Assembly: GCA_963784885.1 (NCBI GenBank)
Contig: CAWATA010000007.1
Coordinates: 62,001 to 126,000 of the forward strand
DNA length: 64,000 bases
Direction: 5' to 3'
Origin: RHKX01 sp963784885
GTDB lineage: Bacteria > Actinomycetota > Thermoleophilia > Solirubrobacterales > 70-9
Part shown: positions 33,430-41,652 of the stretch, piece by piece
Layout of the letters: each line of letters begins with the position of its first letter
Numbering within the stretch: position 1 is the first letter of the stretch
Translations under genes and position numbers: made by a program
Notes under the pieces: generated by a model
The model's database searches: none
Told to the model about the DNA's origin: nothing
Seen by the model: the letters and a program-made list of their open reading frames with translations, nothing else

Positions 33430-33855
33430 GTGGGCTCCGGGGTTGACCCGGCGCCCACCCGATGGGAAGCTCTGCCGGTGGACCTCGGCACCACAGCGAC
33501 CTCGGCGGGACGGCGGTTCGCCGAGGCGCTCGGAGCCAAGGACTTCGACGCGATCGCCGAACTGCTCGACCCGGCCGTCGACTTCCGCGGGCTGACGCCG
33601 CGGCGCACCTGGGAGGCCGGCGGACCCCGGGAGGTCGACGCCATCCTCCGCCAGTGGTTCGAGCCATCGGACGAGATCGAGGAGATCGTCGAGATCGAGG
33701 AGGGCGGCGTCTCCGACCGCGGTCGCGTCGCCTACCGGTTTCGAGGCCGCAACGAGGATGGGCCGTTCGTCGTCGAGCAGCAGACCTACTTCACCGAGCA
33801 GGACGGCAGGATCGACTGGATGCGCGTCCTCTGCTCGGGCTTTCGCCCCGCCTGA
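33430..33855 (+). CDS. SnoaL/NTF2-like protein
   Basis: The 141-residue protein has a cone-shaped NTF2 fold pattern: RFAEALGAKDFDAIAELLDP, VDFRGLTPRRTWEAGG, an acidic EIEEIVEIEEGG strand, RVAYRFRGRNEDG and QQTYFTEQDGRIDWMRVLCS. The family binds small hydrophobic ligands or acts as isomerases and hydratases; no catalytic residues can be assigned. GTG at 33478 would give a 125-residue version that starts just before the first helix and is equally plausible. It has no close operon partner. Confidence 0.7.
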   Translation: MGSGVDPAPTRWEALPVDLGTTATSAGRRFAEALGAKDFDAIAELLDPAVDFRGLTPRRTWEAGGPREVDAILRQWFEPSDEIEEIVEIEEGGVSDRGRVAYRFRGRNEDGPFVVEQQTYFTEQDGRIDWMRVLCSGFRPA

Positions 33856-33907
33856 TCCTCAGCCGCAGCGGTCGCTGCGCCCGGTCGGCGCCTGCGGCGG
33901 AGCCGAC

Positions 33908-35029
33908 TCAGAACCAGCGCCTGGAACGGCTGGAACCGAACTCGACCTTCTCGGCCACGAGCTCGTCGGACGGCGGCCGGAAGACGCCGGTCGGCTTCGG
34001 GCCGCCGAGAAAGTCGACGTCGACCCTGCCGACCTGACCGGAGCCGAACTCGATGTAGCAGGAGCCGCGACCTTCGTACAGGTCGGAGGACGATTCGCCG
34101 CGGATCGATGCGGCGATCGCCGACGCGACCACCCGGGCGGCGCTCTCGGCGAAGACCCCGGCCTTCGGCACGCCGACGTCGGCGACGTCGCCGCAGGCGT
34201 AGACGTTCGGCCAGCGGGTCGCGAGGGTCCTCGCGTCGACCCGGACGTATCCGTCCTCGGTCATCCCACCCTCGACGACGACGTCGGGAGCGCGGTGCTT
34301 GGGCACGCCGAGGAACAGGTCACACGGAAGCTCACGCCCGTCGTCGAGGGCCACCGAGCCGGCTTCGATCGCGGCGACGCGGACGTCGCCGAGGAACTGG
34401 ATGTCGCGCTCGGCGAACGCCTCGAGCAGCGCCTCCGAAGTTTCCGGCGACGGCGGCACCGGCGTCGGGAGCGGGCTCACGAACGTGATCGAGCAGTCGC
34501 TGCGCCCCCCGCGTTCGACGAGCTGGTCGTGGAGCAGCAGGCAGGCCTCGCTGGGTGCCGGCGGGCACTTGTAGGGAGCGCCGCAGACGCCGATCACGGC
34601 GGCGCCGCTGCTGAATCCGGGGACGACGCCGGCGAGGTGCTCCGCCCCGGGGACGGAATAGAACTCGTTGCGGCCGAGCTCCAAGCCCGGGGTCGCAGCG
34701 GCGTCGTAGTCGGCGCCGAGCGCGACGACGAGATGGTCGGCGGTGTGGGTCCCGGCGTCGGTGTCGACCGTCCGGGTCTCGGGGTCGATCGCCGTGATCC
34801 GCTCACGGAGGAAGCGAACGCCGGGCTTGTCGATCGCGGAGTAGGGAAGTCGAGCGGATTCGGCGCTCTCGCGCCCGAACATGACGTCGAGCTTCGAGTA
34901 GCCGAAGACGAACGAGTCGTTGCCGTCGATCAGCGTGACGCCGGCCTCGGCGCCGAGCGCCTCCGAGAGGCTCGTCGCGAGCTCCAGCCCTCCGAACCCC
35001 GCCCCGAGTACCAGGACTCTGCTCTCCAT
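33908..35029 (-). CDS. FAD/NAD(P)-dependent oxidoreductase, sulfide:quinone oxidoreductase-like
   Basis: The 373-residue flavoprotein has the first FAD loop VLVLGAGFGGLELATSL, a central VVALGADYDAA, CGAPYKCPPAPSEACLLLHD and the second dinucleotide block YACGDVADVGVPKAG. The GAPYKCPPAP cysteine block is characteristic of sulfide:quinone oxidoreductase-like and related flavocytochrome sulfide dehydrogenase proteins. It would oxidise sulfide to persulfide at the membrane and feed electrons to quinone. It is complete, unlike the remnant at 27294, and lies 4-6 kb from the persulfide locus. NDH-2-type activity is the alternative. Confidence 0.8.
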   Translation of the reverse strand: MESRVLVLGAGFGGLELATSLSEALGAEAGVTLIDGNDSFVFGYSKLDVMFGRESAESARLPYSAIDKPGVRFLRERITAIDPETRTVDTDAGTHTADHLVVALGADYDAAATPGLELGRNEFYSVPGAEHLAGVVPGFSSGAAVIGVCGAPYKCPPAPSEACLLLHDQLVERGGRSDCSITFVSPLPTPVPPSPETSEALLEAFAERDIQFLGDVRVAAIEAGSVALDDGRELPCDLFLGVPKHRAPDVVVEGGMTEDGYVRVDARTLATRWPNVYACGDVADVGVPKAGVFAESAARVVASAIAASIRGESSSDLYEGRGSCYIEFGSGQVGRVDVDFLGGPKPTGVFRPPSDELVAEKVEFGSSRSRRWF

Positions 35030-35043
35030 CGGGACAAACCTAC

Positions 35044-35697
35044 ATGCGAGGGGCGGTCCCGGCCGGCCCGCCGCGCGGGACCGGTTTCCGCGAGGCGACC
35101 GGCGCCCGCGCCCGCGAGCTCGGGGTCATGGGCTGGGTCCGCCACGGAGACGGGGACGGCGTGACGGTCCACGCCGAGGGGGACGAGTCGGCGGTGGCCG
35201 CGCTCGAGCGGTTCCCGCAGGAGGGTCCGGACGGCGTCGAGGTCGCGGGCGTCGTGGTCGAGCGGGCCAGGCCAGAGGGCCACGAGCAGTTCGCGATCCG
35301 CGGCGTCAGCGACGGCCGGGTCGTCGCCGCCGAGCTGGAGCGCGGCTTCGAGCTCCGACTCGACATCGCCGGCGCGGTCCGCGCCTGGGCCGTGCCGAAG
35401 GGTCCGTCGCTCGACCCGGCCGCGAAGCGGATGGCGATCGAGCTCGATGTCCCGACCGCCGGCGCTGAGGAGACCGTCTGGGACGAGGGCGACTACGAGC
35501 AGGGCGGCCGGGTGCCCTGGCCGGAGGCGATCGATCGCGGCCACGCTGACTTCGTCCTCCGCGGCTCCCGCCTTCGGGGCGGGTTCGCGCTGCAGCGGAC
35601 CGGCGGGGGCGGGAGTCCGAGGTGGCTGCTGGTCAAGCGCACCGACGGCGAGGCGCGGCCGGGCACGGCCCAGCCCCGGGGCGCTCAGAACTCGTAG
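35044..35697 (+). CDS. Fusion of degenerate acylphosphatase and LigD phosphoesterase-like domains
   Basis: Residues 1-85 follow the acylphosphatase plan (GTGFREATGARARELGVMGW, VRHGDGDGVTVHAEG), but the catalytic asparagine position holds histidine. Residues 86-205 resemble the 3'-phosphoesterase domain of DNA ligase D: FELRLDIAGAVRAWAVPKGP then SLDPAAKRMAIEL, VWDEGDYEQGG, FVLRGSRLRGGFALQRT and WLLVKRTDGEA. The His-x5-His-x-Asp metal motif expected before the RL strand is absent. Both halves may therefore be inactive or altered, and the role is unknown. Its last 13 bases overlap the convergent sulfotransferase gene. Confidence 0.72.
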   Translation: MRGAVPAGPPRGTGFREATGARARELGVMGWVRHGDGDGVTVHAEGDESAVAALERFPQEGPDGVEVAGVVVERARPEGHEQFAIRGVSDGRVVAAELERGFELRLDIAGAVRAWAVPKGPSLDPAAKRMAIELDVPTAGAEETVWDEGDYEQGGRVPWPEAIDRGHADFVLRGSRLRGGFALQRTGGGGSPRWLLVKRTDGEARPGTAQPRGAQNS

Positions 35698-36329
35698 CCG
35701 AACAGCTCGAGGTCCGGCGCGAAGACGCGGCGGACGATTTCGGCCGTCGCGTCGTCGTAGTACTCGCGGTAGCTCCGGCGGCTCGACGCCTTCAGATGGG
35801 GAAGGTTCGCGTCCCTGCCGAGCTCGTCCATCAGCGAGCCGAAGTCCCGCTCGAGGCTCTCGAACCTCAGGACTCGGTCGACGGCGATCTCGCCGGAGTC
35901 GTCGACGAGCCAGTCGCGCTGCGGGCTGAACATGATCGGCGTGTCGAGATAGGCGGGATCGCGATCGCGGTAGGCGGCGCCGACCCAGTCCCCGAAGGAG
36001 ATCCCGCCCTCGCCGAGGCCGGTCTGGTTGGTCTGCACCCGGTAGTGGAAGTGCGAGACGACCTTGTCCCACGGGTTCCTGACGACCGCGAAGGTCGTCT
36101 TCCGATCCCAGGTCCGGCGGCCGATTTCCGCGATCTTCTCGCGGGCCGTCTTGTGCTCGAACGGAATCCGCAGCGCCTGCTCGATGCTGCTGCCGCCGGT
36201 CTTGTTGATGTGGATGAAGACGAACGGGTAGACGTAGCGGTAGCGCTTGGCGACCAGCCAGCGCTTCGCGTCGACGCTCCAACTCGCGTCCGGGATTTCG
36301 GCGGTCTCGGTGGTCTGGGCGCTCTCCAT
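35685..36329 (-). CDS. Sulfotransferase family 2 domain protein
   Basis: This 214-residue soluble protein has the PAPS-binding 5' loop FIHINKTGGSSIEQAL and the 3' phosphate motif FAVVRNPWDKVVSHFHYR, the two signatures of carbohydrate (Gal/HexNAc) sulfotransferases. RVLRFESLERDFGSLM is the usual C-terminal block. It would transfer sulfate from PAPS to a hydroxyl of a glycan or small molecule, possibly the local surface polysaccharide; that link is inference. No signal peptide is visible. Confidence 0.82.
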   Translation of the reverse strand: MESAQTTETAEIPDASWSVDAKRWLVAKRYRYVYPFVFIHINKTGGSSIEQALRIPFEHKTAREKIAEIGRRTWDRKTTFAVVRNPWDKVVSHFHYRVQTNQTGLGEGGISFGDWVGAAYRDRDPAYLDTPIMFSPQRDWLVDDSGEIAVDRVLRFESLERDFGSLMDELGRDANLPHLKASSRRSYREYYDDATAEIVRRVFAPDLELFGYEF

Positions 36330-36410
36330 GTCCCGTTCTCGTCGTCGCTGGCTCCGGGAGTCTCCCGAATCGGCCGCCGCTGCGGCCGCCCGCGGGGTCG
36401 TGCGGCGCGG

Positions 36411-36803
36411 TCAGTCGCCCGCCGCCGAGCCGTCCGCCGCGGCGCATTCGAGCAGCAGCTCGATCGGCACGACCTCCAGCGCCCGCCGGTGGGTCGCCGC
36501 CAGATTCACCGGCGGGGCGACGCCCGCGCGGTGGGCCTCGAGCCATCGCGCCGCGCAGACGCACCATCGATCGCCGGGCCCGAGGCCGGGGAAGCCGAAC
36601 TGAGGCAGTGGCGTCGACAGGTCGTTCCCGGCCCGTTGGCTGAACTCGAGGAACTCCGCGGTCATCTCCGCGCAGACCGTGTGGCTGCCGGCATCCTCCG
36701 GCCCCGTCGCGCAGCAGCCGTCCCGGTAGAAGCCGGTCAGCGGATCGGCGGAGCACTCGAGCAGCTCTCCGCCGACGACGTTGGTGTCGGGATCGCGTGC
36801 CAT
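36411..36803 (-). CDS. DUF2237 family protein
   Basis: The 130-residue protein is cysteine-rich and matches DUF2237 along its length: NVVGGELLECSADPLTGFYR, DGCCATGPEDAGSHTVCAEM, TAEFLEFSQRAGNDLSTPLP, PGLGPGDRWCVCAARWLEA and HRRALEVVPIELL. The pattern of conserved cysteines, His and Asp suggests a metal site, but no function is established. The gene has no strong link to its neighbours. Confidence 0.88.
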   Translation of the reverse strand: MARDPDTNVVGGELLECSADPLTGFYRDGCCATGPEDAGSHTVCAEMTAEFLEFSQRAGNDLSTPLPQFGFPGLGPGDRWCVCAARWLEAHRAGVAPPVNLAATHRRALEVVPIELLLECAAADGSAAGD

Positions 36804-36808
36804 GGGCC

Positions 36809-37339
36809 TCAGCGACCGGACCGTCCGGCCGTCCGGACGAGCTTCTCATAGCGCCGGCACGGCACCGGGATCGATCGGCCGTCCGTCGTCCAGACCATGT
36901 GGTCGAACGTCCCGAGGTCCCGCCACCCGTGGCGCTCGTAGAAGCGCCGGGCACGCTCGTTGCCGGCGACGACCGCCAGCCAGGCGCGGTCGAAGCGGCC
37001 GGCGATCACCGCCTCGGCGTGGGCGAGGAGCTGCGCCGCGATGCCCGCGCCGCGATGGCGGTCCGCGACGTAGATCTGCTCGACCTCGTCGCGGCTGATG
37101 ACGGTGAACCCCACCGGCCTCCCGTCGACGATCGCGACCGTCGCCGTCTCCAGCATCGACGGCACCCGGGCCCGGAGGTCCGCGGGCGAGCGGTGCTCGA
37201 GCAGCTCGTCGGGAACCCGGCCCTCGTGGGCCTCGGGCCAGCCCTGCGACCAGATCGCGCCGATCTCGTCCGCGTCCTCCGGCGAAGCGGGGCGGAGGCT
37301 GACCGCGCTGTCCCCGCCTCCGGCGTCCATCGCGGTCAT
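36809..37339 (-). CDS. GNAT-family N-acetyltransferase
   Basis: From ATG at 37339 (176 aa) the protein has a standard GNAT core: VSLRPASPEDADEIGAIWSQ, VAIVDGRPVGFTVIS, then VEQIYVADRHRGAGIAAQLL with the acetyl-CoA pyrophosphate loop (RHRGAGIA), and WLAVVAGNERARRFYERHGW. All core elements are present, so it should be active; the substrate is unknown. It ends six bases from the DUF2237 gene start and is likely to be cotranscribed with it. Upstream in-frame sequence to 37459 has no GNAT character. Confidence 0.86.
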   Translation of the reverse strand: MTAMDAGGGDSAVSLRPASPEDADEIGAIWSQGWPEAHEGRVPDELLEHRSPADLRARVPSMLETATVAIVDGRPVGFTVISRDEVEQIYVADRHRGAGIAAQLLAHAEAVIAGRFDRAWLAVVAGNERARRFYERHGWRDLGTFDHMVWTTDGRSIPVPCRRYEKLVRTAGRSGR

Positions 37340-37499
37340 CGCTTCGAACCTATCGCTCCGGCCCGGGCGGGGAGGTGAGCTGCGGAAACGGTTCGGTACC
37401 GAAGACCTTCCGGGTCCGGTACGGATGAACAGTCGCCCCGCGGTGGGAACAATCGGCATCGACCGTCGCTCCCCACATCAACTCAGGAGTGCTGCTTTC

Positions 37500-38393
37500 T
37501 TGTTCGGTTCCATCGCCGTCCTCTACGACGGTTCGGAGTGCTCGCACGCCGGATTCGAGTTCGCCTCGCAGTTGGCCGCAAGCGCGGGCGGCCGGATCCT
37601 GCTCGTTCAGGCGATGGAGTCGCCCTACGACGCACTCATGCGGTCGCCGGAGCCGATCCCCGGATTGGAGGAGCTGCTGAAGAAGGATGAGGAAGCGAGG
37701 ATCGAGGGTCTCAGCGCTGTGGCGGCCGAGGCACCCGACGAAGCCGCTGTAACGATCGAAGTGCTGCACGGACCCGCGGGTTCGACGCTGCTCGACTTCC
37801 TCGAGCGGGTGAAGCCGGATCTCGTCGTCGCCGGCACCCGCGGCATGGGCCTCACCCGTTTCGTGCTCGGAAGCGTCTCGCAGCAGTTGCTTGAGCAGGC
37901 GCCATGCGACCTGCTTCTCTTTCGGGTCCCCGAGGTTCCCGGCGGCGACCTCCAGGTGATCGCGTGCGTCGATGATTCCCCGTACGCCCTCCGCGCTGCA
38001 TCAGTGGCGGGCGATCTGGCGAGCGCGCTCGAAACCGACCTGGTGCTGACTCACGTCGCCGACATGCGCCTGCCGCTGGCCCAGTCGCCCTACGCGTCCG
38101 TTCGCACCATGCTTCGCAGCCACGGTGCGGAGGTGCTGGCCGCGGCGAGAGAACATCTGGAGCTGCCCGCGGGCAGGGTCAGCGAGGACCTGCGCGAGGG
38201 CGATCCGCGCGAGGAGCTGCTGGAGGCCTGCTCGGAGAGGGCGCCCGCGATCGCCGTCGTCGGCCATCACGGAGCCGGCCGCCTGCGCAGCCTCTTCCTC
38301 GGCAGCACGGCACGGGAGTTGGTGCATCGCGCCAGGTGCCCGATCCTGATCGTCCGCGGCGATGACGGCGGCAGTGAGGAGCCGGGGCGATGA
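37500..38393 (+). CDS. Tandem-domain universal stress protein (UspA type), first of a pair
   Basis: The 297-residue protein has two Usp domains. The first begins GSIAVLYDGSECSHAGFEFA and ends with the ATP loop GTRGMGLTRFVLGSVSQQLL; the second ends VVGHHGAGRLRSLFLGSTAR. Both G-x2-G-x9-GS/T loops are intact, so ATP binding is likely. I take TTG at 37500 as start, since AGGAG lies ten bases upstream and the Usp strand follows at once. Longer ATG- and GTG-initiated forms have no homologous-looking sequence. The stop overlaps the next ATG as ATGA. Confidence 0.85.
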   Translation: MFGSIAVLYDGSECSHAGFEFASQLAASAGGRILLVQAMESPYDALMRSPEPIPGLEELLKKDEEARIEGLSAVAAEAPDEAAVTIEVLHGPAGSTLLDFLERVKPDLVVAGTRGMGLTRFVLGSVSQQLLEQAPCDLLLFRVPEVPGGDLQVIACVDDSPYALRAASVAGDLASALETDLVLTHVADMRLPLAQSPYASVRTMLRSHGAEVLAAAREHLELPAGRVSEDLREGDPREELLEACSERAPAIAVVGHHGAGRLRSLFLGSTARELVHRARCPILIVRGDDGGSEEPGR

Positions 38394-39214
38394 GCGACTT
38401 CGAGACGATCGTCTGCGGCATCGACGGATCCCCGCAGAGCGCCGAGGGACCGCGACAGGCGACCGCGCTGAGCGCGGATGACGCGACGATCTGGGGCGTC
38501 GCCGTCTGGAATCCGGCACTGGCGATGCATGCGGGCATTCATGCGGGAGACGTAGTCGACGACCTTCGCGAAGAGGCCCACGTCAACGTGCGGAGGGCGG
38601 CCGAGGAATTCCCCGGGCTGAGGCCGATGGTGATCCGCGGCGCTGAGGTCGCCGGCCTGATCGCCGCCGCCTCGAACCTCGAGGCCGACCTGCTGGCGGT
38701 CGGATCGCACGGAACCTCGCGCCCCGCGGGGATCGTCTTCGGCAGCACCGCGTCGGGAGTCGTTCACCACGCTCCCTGCAGCGTGCTCGTTGCACGTCCA
38801 TCCGGCCCGGAGGCCGGGCAGCGGACGATCCTCCACGCCGACGACGGCTCCGCCTGCGCACGCGACGCAGCACGGGTTGCGTCCTCGATCGCCAAGCGCC
38901 TCGATGCGACGGTGACCACTCTCCACGTCGGTACCGATTGGGAAGCCACGGAGCGATTCGGCGCCGGCGCGTCGGAGCTGATCACCGAGTCCGGAGCCGA
39001 GGCGGTCGTCCGCCGGGAATCCGGCTCAGCGCACCGAGGGATCGTCACGGTCGCAGCCGAGCTAGATCCGGTGCTGATCGTCATCGGGAGCAGAGGGATG
39101 ACGGGCCTGAAAGCCCTCGGCAGCGTCAGTGAGAGAGTCGCTCACCGCGCTCCGTGCTCGGTCCTGATCGCCAGGCAAACGGTCCATCCCGTCGAGGAGA
39201 GCATCGGGCAGTAG
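38390..39214 (+). CDS. Tandem-domain universal stress protein (UspA type), second of a pair
   Basis: This 274-residue protein also has two Usp domains: FETIVCGIDGSPQSAEGPRQ with GSHGTSRPAGIVFGSTASGV, then RTILHADDGSACARDAARVA with GSRGMTGLKALGSVSERVAH. It is the second gene of an operon with the preceding Usp (four-base overlap), so the two products may form a hetero-oligomer. Such pairs are typical of dormancy or redox-stress responses in actinobacteria. No promoter can be read within the overlap. Confidence 0.87.
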   Translation: MSDFETIVCGIDGSPQSAEGPRQATALSADDATIWGVAVWNPALAMHAGIHAGDVVDDLREEAHVNVRRAAEEFPGLRPMVIRGAEVAGLIAAASNLEADLLAVGSHGTSRPAGIVFGSTASGVVHHAPCSVLVARPSGPEAGQRTILHADDGSACARDAARVASSIAKRLDATVTTLHVGTDWEATERFGAGASELITESGAEAVVRRESGSAHRGIVTVAAELDPVLIVIGSRGMTGLKALGSVSERVAHRAPCSVLIARQTVHPVEESIGQ

Positions 39215-39231
39215 GAGATTTCGGCGAGCGT

Positions 39232-39877
39232 CTACTGGTCGAACAGCCCAGCGATCAGCGACATCGGCCTCGTGATTGCTGGGCGAGGAGTCACTTCCGA
39301 TCGGCTCGGCTGTGCAGTCACTGAGCAGCAAACATCGATAGTCGCGGTAGAACGCGTCGCGGAGGGTCGACTCGACGCAGACGCTGGTGGTCGCACCGAC
39401 GAAGATGAGAGTGTCGATGCCTGCAGCTCTCAGCAGATCATCGAGGGGCGTCTCATAGAAGCCGCTGTAGCGGTGCTTCGAGACGATCAAGTCGCCTTGT
39501 TCTGGACTGAGGTCGGGGATGATCTCGGTGTTCCACGTGCCGGCCGCGAGGATCCCGCTCGGCTCTCCATCGGGGGCGTCGACGGAGTCGCCGATGCCCA
39601 GAGGCGCATGCTTGATCCGGTTCGGCGTGTCCGGTCCTCCCGCATCCGCGAGATCGGGCTCGAACTCCATCTTCAGGAAGACGACCTGGATTCCGGCGCC
39701 GCGCGCCGAAGCGAGAACCCGCCTGACAGGCTCGACGATCGCCTGGATGTCGACGATCGGGACCCCCGCACCGTCGAACATCCCTCCGTGAGACGCGAAG
39801 TCGGTCTGCATGTCAACGACGATGACCGCCGCCGCTGGGTCAACCCGGAACGGTTCCGGCTGCGCCTCTACCAGCAT
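39232..39877 (-). CDS. Cysteine hydrolase (isochorismatase family), 3' end frameshifted
   Basis: From ATG at 39877 the protein has the isochorismatase-like fold with the triad Asp (VIVVDMQTDF), Lys (LIVSKHRYSGFYETPL) and Cys (GATTSVCVESTLRDAF). After SNHEA the original frame becomes un-family-like and runs into antisense of the stress gene. One base further, the alternate frame reads MSLIAGLFDQ and stops at 39232, which is how the family normally ends (NHEASL..GLF). The 646-base span holds one extra base near 39265. This is a real frameshift or a sequencing error. The core enzyme could still fold. Confidence 0.75.
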
Positions 39878-39962
39878 CAGGTCAGCGGATTCCCTCAACC
39901 CCGGCCTCCGGCCGGGTTGCCGGCGGCCGACAATACCGAGGCGAGCCCGGGACACCGTCGAG

Positions 39963-40004
39963 TGGAGCTAGCCGGACTCGAACCGGCGACCTCCTGGGTG
40001 CGAT
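39963..40004 (-). repeat. 42-nt tRNA-Ala(CGC) 3' fragment (displaced att copy)
   Basis: Bases 39963-40004 are identical to 41653-41694, which is tRNA nucleotides 32-73 including the discriminator base. Identity stops exactly at the anticodon loop. This is the arrangement left when an element integrates at a tRNA and restores it with its own 3' copy. Confidence 0.88.
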
Positions 40005-40124
40005 GCGGGGAGGTGATGGGGCGTCTCGGGCTCGATGTTCGGCTCTAGCAAGGGGTTCTTGATCCGAGGACTCACCCAACGGTCCGGCGCGGATCCCCGT
40101 GGATTACCGGCGATTCGGTTGGAT

Positions 40125-40153
40125 TTGGGCACCAAGAGTGGGTTGGTGCCCAA
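40125..40153. repeat. 11-bp perfect hairpin in the islet
   Basis: TTGGGCACCAA (40125-40135) and TTGGTGCCCAA (40143-40153) pair perfectly around a 7-base loop. The same 11-mer occurs a third time at 41559-41569 at the other end of the element, so it may be a recombinase-binding site. Confidence 0.65.
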
Positions 40154-40162
40154 TGAGGAGCT
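40142..40162. repeat. Left inverted repeat of the islet
   Basis: This 21-nt sequence matches the reverse complement of 41550-41570 at 20 of 21 positions (mismatch G/C at position 14). The two copies flank the metallo-hydrolase gene. Confidence 0.7.
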
Positions 40163-40264
40163 ACTCGGGCCGGGGATTGATTCTCGCTTCCCCTCCTTCT
40201 GCGAATTGACGGGTCGCGATTATCGATCGCTTGGCGTTGCTTCCCTCGGAGAATCGCGGATCAG

Positions 40265-41461
40265 GTGACTACAATCCCGAAAGATGGAGCACCACCGCCG
40301 GCTGAGCGATTGAACGAGTTGCCGACGCCAGCGTTCGCCGGCGGGACGAGAGCGATCACCACCACCCCGGTCGTCGGCTCCCCGCCACACGAGTACCCGG
40401 AGGTGTTCGTTCCAGGCGAGGAAGACCTGGAAGACGGCGAGTTGCGCGTAACCGTGCTCGGCAGCGGTAACCCCTGGGTCACCCGGGCGCAGTCGTGCGG
40501 CAGCATCCTCGTGGAGGTGGGCAACCCGGAGCGCGACCTCCTCATCTTCGATCTCGGAAGCGGGTCGCTGGCGAACTTTGCCAGCCTGAAGCTGCCGGTC
40601 AACGCGCTCGACAAGGTGTTCATCACCCACCTGCACGCCGATCACACGTCCGATCTGATCACCCTGTTCGGCAGCTACCGCAAGTCGGGGCGCGTCGACC
40701 GCGGGGTCCGGGTCTGGGGCCCCAGCGGCTCGGAGCCGCGCTTCGGGACCAAGCACTTCGTCGACGGGATACGCGAGGCGTGCCAGTGGGACTCCGAGTC
40801 GACGCGATCGATCCACGCCGAGGAGAGCTTCGAGCTGAGCGTGCAGGAGTTCGACTTCTCGCAGACGCAGGTGGTCTACGAGGCGAACGGAGTCACGGTC
40901 ACGGCATTCCCGGTGATTCACGCGCTTTCCGGCGCCGTCGGTTACCGCGTCGACTTCGGTGACCTCACGGTCGCGCACTCGGGCGACACCCGCCCGGGCT
41001 GGCCGCTGGTCAAAGCGTGCGAGGACACGACCGTCGATCTGCTCATACACGAGTGCTTTCCGTCAGCGCCGATGCTCGCGGCCGCGATGGACGTGCCGAT
41101 CGAACGAGCGAACGTGATCGTCAACCAGGCCCACACCTCGCCACGCGGCGCCGGGAAGGTGTTCGACCTGGTCCAGCCGCGTATGGCCGGTCTCTGGCAC
41201 ACCGTCGTCACGCCGATGGGGACGCCGATGATCTTCGAGGAGATGCGCAAGGTCTACTCAGGGCCCGTCGTCCAGACCCAGGATCTGACGGTGTTCAACG
41301 TGACCGCTGAGGCGGTCGTCGCTCGGCAGGCCCAGGTCGAGCCCCAGCCGAGACCCGTACCGGGAACGCCGAAGGCGGAACCCGAGGCTCGTCCGCCGGT
41401 ACAGCCTGACTGGTGGGCGGACGCGTTGATTCCGCTCGACGAAACGGACTCGCGTCCTTAA
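40265..41461 (+). CDS. MBL-fold metallo-hydrolase (GntH-like)
   Basis: The 398-residue protein starts at GTG 40265. VTVLGSGNPWVTRAQSCGSI, LIFDLGSGSLANFASLKLP, the zinc motif FITHLHADHTSDL, FPVIHALSGAVGYRVDF, AHSGDTRPGWPL and LIHECFPSAPM are all present and in order. This pattern is that of RNase Z/arylsulfatase-like metallo-hydrolases, and closely recalls the family named after GntH of guanitoxin biosynthesis (from memory). The C-terminal tail after about 365 is Pro-rich. It is the only cargo gene of the tRNA-flanked element, and its substrate is unknown. Confidence 0.83.
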   Translation: MTTIPKDGAPPPAERLNELPTPAFAGGTRAITTTPVVGSPPHEYPEVFVPGEEDLEDGELRVTVLGSGNPWVTRAQSCGSILVEVGNPERDLLIFDLGSGSLANFASLKLPVNALDKVFITHLHADHTSDLITLFGSYRKSGRVDRGVRVWGPSGSEPRFGTKHFVDGIREACQWDSESTRSIHAEESFELSVQEFDFSQTQVVYEANGVTVTAFPVIHALSGAVGYRVDFGDLTVAHSGDTRPGWPLVKACEDTTVDLLIHECFPSAPMLAAAMDVPIERANVIVNQAHTSPRGAGKVFDLVQPRMAGLWHTVVTPMGTPMIFEEMRKVYSGPVVQTQDLTVFNVTAEAVVARQAQVEPQPRPVPGTPKAEPEARPPVQPDWWADALIPLDETDSRP

Positions 41462-41465
41462 CGAC

Positions 41466-41489
41466 AACGCCGCCGTGGAACCCGGCGTT
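41466..41489 (+). terminator. Stem-loop after the MBL gene
   Basis: AACGCCG (41466-41472) pairs with CGGCGTT (41483-41489) around a 10-base loop, five bases past the TAA stop. It has no strong T-run, but the flanking sequence is AT-richer than elsewhere. Confidence 0.5.
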
Positions 41490-41549
41490 CGTTGCATTTC
41501 AACCGTCCTATCCCCTAGAAATCGAGGACGGAGACGCCGCCGCCTCGAA

Positions 41550-41570
41550 AGCTCCTGATTGGGCACCAAC
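41550..41570. repeat. Right inverted repeat of the islet
   Basis: AGCTCCTGATTGGGCACCAA (41550-41569) plus C mirrors 40142-40162 with one mismatch. It lies 83 bases before the tRNA 3' end. The stretch 41490-41652 holds no gene I can support. Confidence 0.7.
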
Positions 41571-41652
41571 GGCATCAACGTGAACTGTCGAAACTGACTT
41601 CACCCTGTCGGCGCGGATTTGCGAACCGCTTGGCTACTGAGGTTCCGGGTGA

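Larger units (their letters stand above)
40005..41652. mobile_element. Small tRNA-Ala-integrated element carrying one MBL gene
   Basis: The segment between the two 42-nt att copies is about 1.65 kb and includes the only gene I see, a metallo-beta-lactamase-fold enzyme. GC drops to about 59% in 40141-40260 (hand count). No integrase or transposase is present, so this is a decayed or non-autonomous element. The non-coding part (40005-40264) holds an 11-bp hairpin (40125-40153) and the left inverted repeat, and otherwise no gene I can support. Confidence 0.72.

Noticed and set aside
39968..40153. A 61-codon minus-strand frame across the tRNA fragment.
   Set aside because: Its C-terminal part is the translated tRNA fragment and the rest has no recognisable pattern or ribosome site.
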